This document shows, in pieces, positions 14,790 through 17,655 of a stretch of DNA of 17,655 nucleotides. Within the stretch, counting starts at the first letter, position 1. Every line of letters starts with the position of its first letter. Where the stretch lies: assembly GCA_021813025.1 (NCBI GenBank), contig JAKAME010000028.1, positions 1 through 17,655 of the forward strand, read 5' to 3'. Position numbers and translations under genes: made by a program. This DNA is from Microcaldota archaeon (GTDB taxonomy: Archaea > Micrarchaeota > Micrarchaeia > Anstonellales > Anstonellaceae). Below the pieces are notes generated by a model. The model was not told the origin of the DNA. It saw only the letters and a list, made by a program, of their open reading frames with translations, and did not search any database.

Positions 14790-14863
14790 TGCCACAGGCC
14801 GGATTTGAACCAGCAACACATCGGTCTTCAGCCGATTGCTCTCCCAAGTTGAGCTACTGTGGC
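14790..14863 (-). tRNA. tRNA-Phe (anticodon GAA), no intron
   Basis: A complete 74-nt cloverleaf is visible. The acceptor stem is GCCACAG paired with CTGTGGC plus discriminator A. The D stem is GCTC/GAGC, and the anticodon stem ATCGG/CCGAT encloses loop CTGAAGA (anticodon GAA). The variable loop is GTGTT, and the T stem GCTGG/CCGGC has one G-U pair and encloses TTCAAAT. CCA is not encoded. There is no intron. Confidence 0.97.
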
Positions 14864-14886
14864 GCGAGAAGGATGGGGCCGGCAAA

Positions 14887-14895
14887 GCATAAAAA
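14887..14895 (-). promoter_or_regulatory. TATA box of tRNA-Phe
   Basis: On the minus strand TTTTTATGC is centred 28 bp upstream of the first tRNA base, matching archaeal promoter spacing. The tRNA is therefore transcribed on its own rather than only by read-through from the upstream membrane-protein gene. Confidence 0.6.
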
Positions 14896-14936
14896 CACGC
14901 GCGGCTGCCCGGACGGGGCCGGCGGGACGCGGCCCT

Positions 14937-16703
14937 CTAAATCTTTCCCAATATCCACAGCAGCAGCCCGATGGCGGCAATCAGCACAATCGGCAGCGCG
15001 AGCTTGAGCACGGCCACAACCGAATTGAGGGTAGCAACAATTTCGGCAGACTGGTACGGGCCCAGCACTTTCACGCTCACCCGCTCCTTGCCCATGTCAA
15101 ATCGCGCAGGCGACAGGCTTTCCCACGCCCTCTCGCAGGCCTCCATCACTCTGCTCTCAAGCTCATCCAGCCCCTCTGTTCCGGCCGGGTTGAACACCCC
15201 TCGCACGGAATTGAGCTGGTGGGTGTCTGTTGTAAGCACTTCGGCAAACCTGCATTTGGAAAAGCGCGCGCGCACCGCCGTCAGCAGCCTCTCGCGCGCC
15301 TCTCCCGTAATCCCGTTGGAATCCAGCAGGATGAAGAATGAAGCTCCGGCGCGAGGGGACGAGAGGCAGGTTACCATCACTCCTCCATCGCCAACGCTTG
15401 ACAGCCCGTCAGCAGGCGCCCTTGCCCAGCCTGCCTGAAGCGGCATCTGCTTTCCCTTTCCTCTCATGGCCTCTGCCAGCGCGTCAGCCATCTCAAACGC
15501 TATTGGCGAGCCGGGCTCGACATAATCCACGTCCCCTGTTTCCGCATTGTGGCAGTCCATCACCATTGACTCGCGCGCCTGCTTTTCAGCCTGGCTCATG
15601 AGCGCGCAGCCGATTGCGAAATTCACGTCCTCTGTGGAAAGAGGCGCGCGGCTGAAGGAGAGAATTGCATCCTGCCCGATGGACAGCAGGTGGCATCTGC
15701 TTGAGCCAGCTTGCGCAGTATGCAAGTCATAGGAAACTGCCTTTGGCTTGAGTTTGGAAGCGATGGAGCGGGCGGCGCTGACGATGGGGCCTATCTGTCC
15801 TGAAGACACGGGGTCGAAATCATGGGTGCAGGTGCTGTGGAACACGAAATTCTCCTTTCTTTCTTCAGCCAGCTCATTCGCAATCTGGGCCGAGAACTGG
15901 CTGCCGCCCAGATTCCCGAACGGGCCGAAATGCACGTATGGCACCACCCAGTCCAGAGTGCCGTTTTTTGTTTCAAAGCGCGCGAGCGCAACGTAAGTGG
16001 TGACCTCCTCCCCTATTTCCTCGAAAGCCCCCTCCAAATCCTTCTCCCCATACAGCCACTGGCTTGAGAATCCTGAAAGCACGTCCCCCGACTTGAGCCC
16101 AAGATTTTTTTTCAGCGGGCCGGAGGCAAGCGAGAGCAGGGCATAGAGGGCTGCCACGAATACTGCGGCCGAAAGCCCCACGCGCAAAAGCAAATCAGAC
16201 AGTGCGCCGGCATAGAGGGTGGAGCCTGCCAGAAGAAAGAGCGTGTAGCCAACTGCCTGTGCAAGGGCGAAAAGCCATGCCGAGCGCTCAAGGCCGAAGG
16301 CGAATTTCAGTGTGGAAAACCAAAGCAGGAAAGCCAGGCCGAATCCTATGAAGATGAGGTTGAAGGCGGCCGGATTGACCTGCCTCAGCAGCACGGCCAG
16401 CATGTAGAAGAGCAGATACACAAGGGCGGAAAGCAGGCCCAGCGCCAGCGCGCGCGGCGCCTGCACCCTCCGCCTAAGCGCGGTGAGCGCGCCTGCCGCA
16501 ATGAAAGATGGCAGGGAGATGATGAACAGGCCGGAGCCTGCTCCGGCGATAAGGCTGGCAGGCTCAAGTTTTCCAGTGCTCAGGGCGGCCAGCAGCGCGC
16601 CGGCCAGCATGGGGATTAGCAGCAACAGGGCTGCTAATTGCTTTGCAGAGGGCAGGCTGACGAAGTATTTTGTCATGCCCAGCGCGGTCTTGGCTGCTTC
16701 CAT
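14937..16703 (-). CDS. DUF2070-like polytopic membrane protein
   Basis: This 588-residue protein has six predicted membrane helices in the first 200 residues (about 22-44, 50-76, 86-107, 113-134, 141-163 and 171-194). A large soluble domain spans about 210-545, and one C-terminal membrane helix follows (LALPIVLIAAIGLLLWIL). The soluble domain contains VHFGPFGNLGGSQF (about 257-270) and FHSTCTHDFDPVS (about 288-300). Their His and Asp residues could bind a metal. Architecture and these motifs recall the archaeal DUF2070 family, whose function is not known to me. I chose the ATG at 16703 because a T-rich TATA element is centred about 26 bp upstream; a second in-frame ATG lies at 16676. It is followed on the same strand by tRNA-Phe. 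The frame is certain; the family name is recalled, not searched. Confidence 0.75.
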   Translation of the reverse strand: MEAAKTALGMTKYFVSLPSAKQLAALLLLIPMLAGALLAALSTGKLEPASLIAGAGSGLFIISLPSFIAAGALTALRRRVQAPRALALGLLSALVYLLFYMLAVLLRQVNPAAFNLIFIGFGLAFLLWFSTLKFAFGLERSAWLFALAQAVGYTLFLLAGSTLYAGALSDLLLRVGLSAAVFVAALYALLSLASGPLKKNLGLKSGDVLSGFSSQWLYGEKDLEGAFEEIGEEVTTYVALARFETKNGTLDWVVPYVHFGPFGNLGGSQFSAQIANELAEERKENFVFHSTCTHDFDPVSSGQIGPIVSAARSIASKLKPKAVSYDLHTAQAGSSRCHLLSIGQDAILSFSRAPLSTEDVNFAIGCALMSQAEKQARESMVMDCHNAETGDVDYVEPGSPIAFEMADALAEAMRGKGKQMPLQAGWARAPADGLSSVGDGGVMVTCLSSPRAGASFFILLDSNGITGEARERLLTAVRARFSKCRFAEVLTTDTHQLNSVRGVFNPAGTEGLDELESRVMEACERAWESLSPARFDMGKERVSVKVLGPYQSAEIVATLNSVVAVLKLALPIVLIAAIGLLLWILGKI

Positions 16704-16717
16704 GAAATAGGCTTCTT

Positions 16718-16732
16718 AGCGAGGCTAAAAAA
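16718..16732 (-). promoter_or_regulatory. TATA-like element and small palindrome upstream of the DUF2070-like gene
   Basis: On the minus strand TTTTTTAG (16725-16732) is centred about 26 bp upstream of the ATG at 16703. TAGC-GAG-GCTA (16718-16728) is a short inverted repeat that overlaps it. The TATA match is moderate and the palindrome may be chance. Confidence 0.4.
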
Positions 16733-16767
16733 GGCTATGGGACGGGAATCGGCGGGGAACTAGGGGG

Positions 16768-17460
16768 TTACTTGCGGCCGGAACTGTCTGGAGAGGGGAA
16801 TCCTTTCATTCGGAGACTATCTGGGAGCATCCAGTATGGTAGTTTCTCCTTGAGCGGATCACAATCATATATTAATTTTAGCTGAAACCACTCGCCCTGA
16901 CACGATGCCTGTTCTATCTTAACTAGGTCCCAGTTCGCCAACCAGTAGTTGTGGGCAGTTATGAATGATGCCTCCGAGGTAGTTATTGGTGTGGCATCTT
17001 TGGGCCACATCTCCCTTGACCAATATATCCTCCAATGTGTTATATCAGAATCTTGCCATTCGGATTTGAACGCTGCAAGGGCCTCCTCATGAACCGCATG
17101 AGCATCAAAATTGGGAGACGGCGTCTCACCAAGCATTCTGAACGTTAGGTGAGCCTCCAGACTCGCCACTGCTAAGGTATCATATTCTTGTGTGAGTAAC
17201 TTATAGAGAGAATCTGCTTTGTTGTAGTTTGCCAAGAATTGCTGATGCTCGCCCTTGGCGCATAGTTCTTTGATATAATCTGTTTTGGGTAGAACAAATC
17301 GAATCTCATCAATTTTCTTCCGAGAAGCATTTATGCGGTCTTGAACTTCCCATGAAGCACAGCCTACAATTGAAATAGAGAGCAATAAAGACGCTGTAAC
17401 TTTGAATGCAGCAGTACGTGCCCTATCCTTTACTTTCACCCACATCTGCTGCATCTTCAT
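16768..17460 (-). CDS. Small lipoprotein of unknown function in an AT-richer segment
   Basis: This protein of about 230 residues has a basic N-terminus, a hydrophobic run and a lipobox (TASLLLSISIVGCASW), so it is probably a lipoprotein facing outward. The mature part is helical, with many Trp, Asp, Glu and Lys residues (for example WRIYWSREMWPKD). I recognise no family. Codon use is clearly more AT-rich than in every gene to its left, and it lies next to a probable transposase end, so recent acquisition is likely. The start is ambiguous: in-frame ATGs occur at 17520, 17487, 17466, 17460 and 17445. I chose 17460 because a purine-rich AAGGG lies 6 nt upstream and the T-rich TATA-like run at 17501-17509 would put the transcript start near 17478. 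The lipobox is present whichever start is used. Confidence 0.65.
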   Translation of the reverse strand: MKMQQMWVKVKDRARTAAFKVTASLLLSISIVGCASWEVQDRINASRKKIDEIRFVLPKTDYIKELCAKGEHQQFLANYNKADSLYKLLTQEYDTLAVASLEAHLTFRMLGETPSPNFDAHAVHEEALAAFKSEWQDSDITHWRIYWSREMWPKDATPITTSEASFITAHNYWLANWDLVKIEQASCQGEWFQLKLIYDCDPLKEKLPYWMLPDSLRMKGFPSPDSSGRK

Positions 17461-17500
17461 AAACATCCCTTGAGAGATGCTTCTCATGTGGTTTTTAGTG

Positions 17501-17509
17501 TTTAAAAAA
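17501..17509 (-). promoter_or_regulatory. TATA-like box of the AT-rich lipoprotein gene
   Basis: On the minus strand TTTTTTAAA predicts a transcript start near 17478, between the candidate start codons at 17487 and 17466. It argues against the outermost ATG at 17520, which lies upstream of it. Confidence 0.4.
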
Positions 17510-17553
17510 CAGACCCCCACTTTTTACTCTGTGTTGTCCCAGATTAATGTCCT

Positions 17554-17573
17554 CCCGTTGATTTGACAACGGG
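17554..17573. repeat. Perfect 7-bp hairpin downstream of the transposase-like tail
   Basis: CCCGTTG (17554-17560) and CAACGGG (17567-17573) pair perfectly around ATTTGA. A second small hairpin, GGTTC-ATC-GAACC (17572-17584), covers the stop codon of the adjacent partial gene. These may form a terminator or a subterminal structure of the insertion sequence. Confidence 0.6.
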
Positions 17574-17574
17574 T

Positions 17575-17655
17575 TCATCGAACCACCACCTCGATGCTCA
17601 TCTTTTTCTTGCTTCGCATCTTGCGCACATATGCTTCGGCTGGCGTCTCCAGCTC
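17575..17655 (-). CDS. C-terminal tail of a probable DDE transposase (partial)
   Basis: Read on the minus strand from the window edge, 26 codons end in TGA at 17577-17575. The residues LETPAEAYVRKMRSKKKM resemble the conserved end of integrase-core transposases (IS3/IS481 type), where a ...TP-A-E-x-Y/F motif precedes a basic tail. The rest of the gene is off the window, so the catalytic DDE residues cannot be checked. Confidence 0.5.
   Translation of the reverse strand, partial: ELETPAEAYVRKMRSKKKMSIEVVVR

Larger units (their letters stand above)
17530..17655 (-). mobile_element. Probable end of an insertion sequence (rest outside window)
   Basis: The segment holds a transposase-like C-terminus, a perfect hairpin just after its stop, and a possible terminal repeat. 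The terminal repeat on the + strand begins TGTGTTGTCCC at 17530. Read on the minus strand the element would end ...GGGACAACACA, with the CA end common in DDE elements. The boundary is a guess because the other end and any target duplication lie outside the window. Confidence 0.4.

Noticed and set aside
14790..14863. tRNA-Phe as an integration site for a mobile element
   Set aside because: No repeated tRNA 3' fragment, integrase or composition shift was seen next to it; the AT-rich segment starts about 1.9 kb away.
14513..15007. + strand frame running across tRNA-Phe
   Set aside because: It crosses a complete tRNA gene and the promoter region of the ATPase gene, and has no recognisable protein features.

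Overview
The window reads as archaeal, probably a GC-rich DPANN-type or euryarchaeal lineage; the exact lineage cannot be fixed by reading. The evidence is a geranylgeranyl-reductase-family lipid enzyme, a Rad50 with a CPVC zinc hook, a DUF2070-like membrane protein, an ATPase related to archaeal LonB, a tRNA-Phe with no encoded CCA, and archaeal TATA boxes. A TATA box lies about 25-30 bp upstream of the start codon of most first genes, which implies many leaderless mRNAs. Internal operon genes (hicA at 5739, the two-TM protein at 6894) instead carry Shine-Dalgarno sequences.

Layout. 1-105 is the tail of an unidentified + strand gene. 163-1377 (-) encodes an MscS-type mechanosensitive channel. 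It is divergent from 1459-2493 (+), a lipoprotein made of twelve four-cysteine repeats, and both may use one symmetrical TATA box. 2579-3670 (+) is a short glutamate-dehydrogenase-family enzyme, followed by a small TPR-like protein (3716-4177) and a geranylgeranyl reductase family flavoprotein (4213-5487). A HicB/HicA toxin-antitoxin pair (5938-5503, -) sits between that reductase and a two-gene cell-surface operon (8886-6007, -). The operon encodes a secreted six-blade NHL-like propeller with helical repeats and a C-terminal anchor, plus a two-TM helical partner.

Divergent from that operon is 9011-10213 (+), a probable pseudokinase. It converges with rad50 (12580-10235, -), and rad50 is divergent from an unrecognised protein (12686-13255, +). 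Next on the minus strand are a LonB-like AAA+ ATPase with no protease domain and a zinc ribbon in place of the membrane insertion (14737-13295), tRNA-Phe(GAA) (14863-14790), and a DUF2070-like polytopic membrane protein (16703-14937).

The right end (about 16.77 kb onward) is visibly more AT-rich. It holds a small unknown lipoprotein and, at the edge, what looks like the C-terminus of a DDE transposase with a hairpin and a possible terminal repeat, so this end is probably a mobile or acquired segment.

Most of the window is a set of independently promoted housekeeping and envelope genes rather than one large operon. The genes most likely to be new biology are the zinc-ribbon LonB-like ATPase, the propeller/two-TM surface pair, the pseudokinase and the cysteine-repeat lipoprotein. 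No CRISPR array, rRNA or replication origin was seen, and no gene-free stretch exceeds 300 bases.
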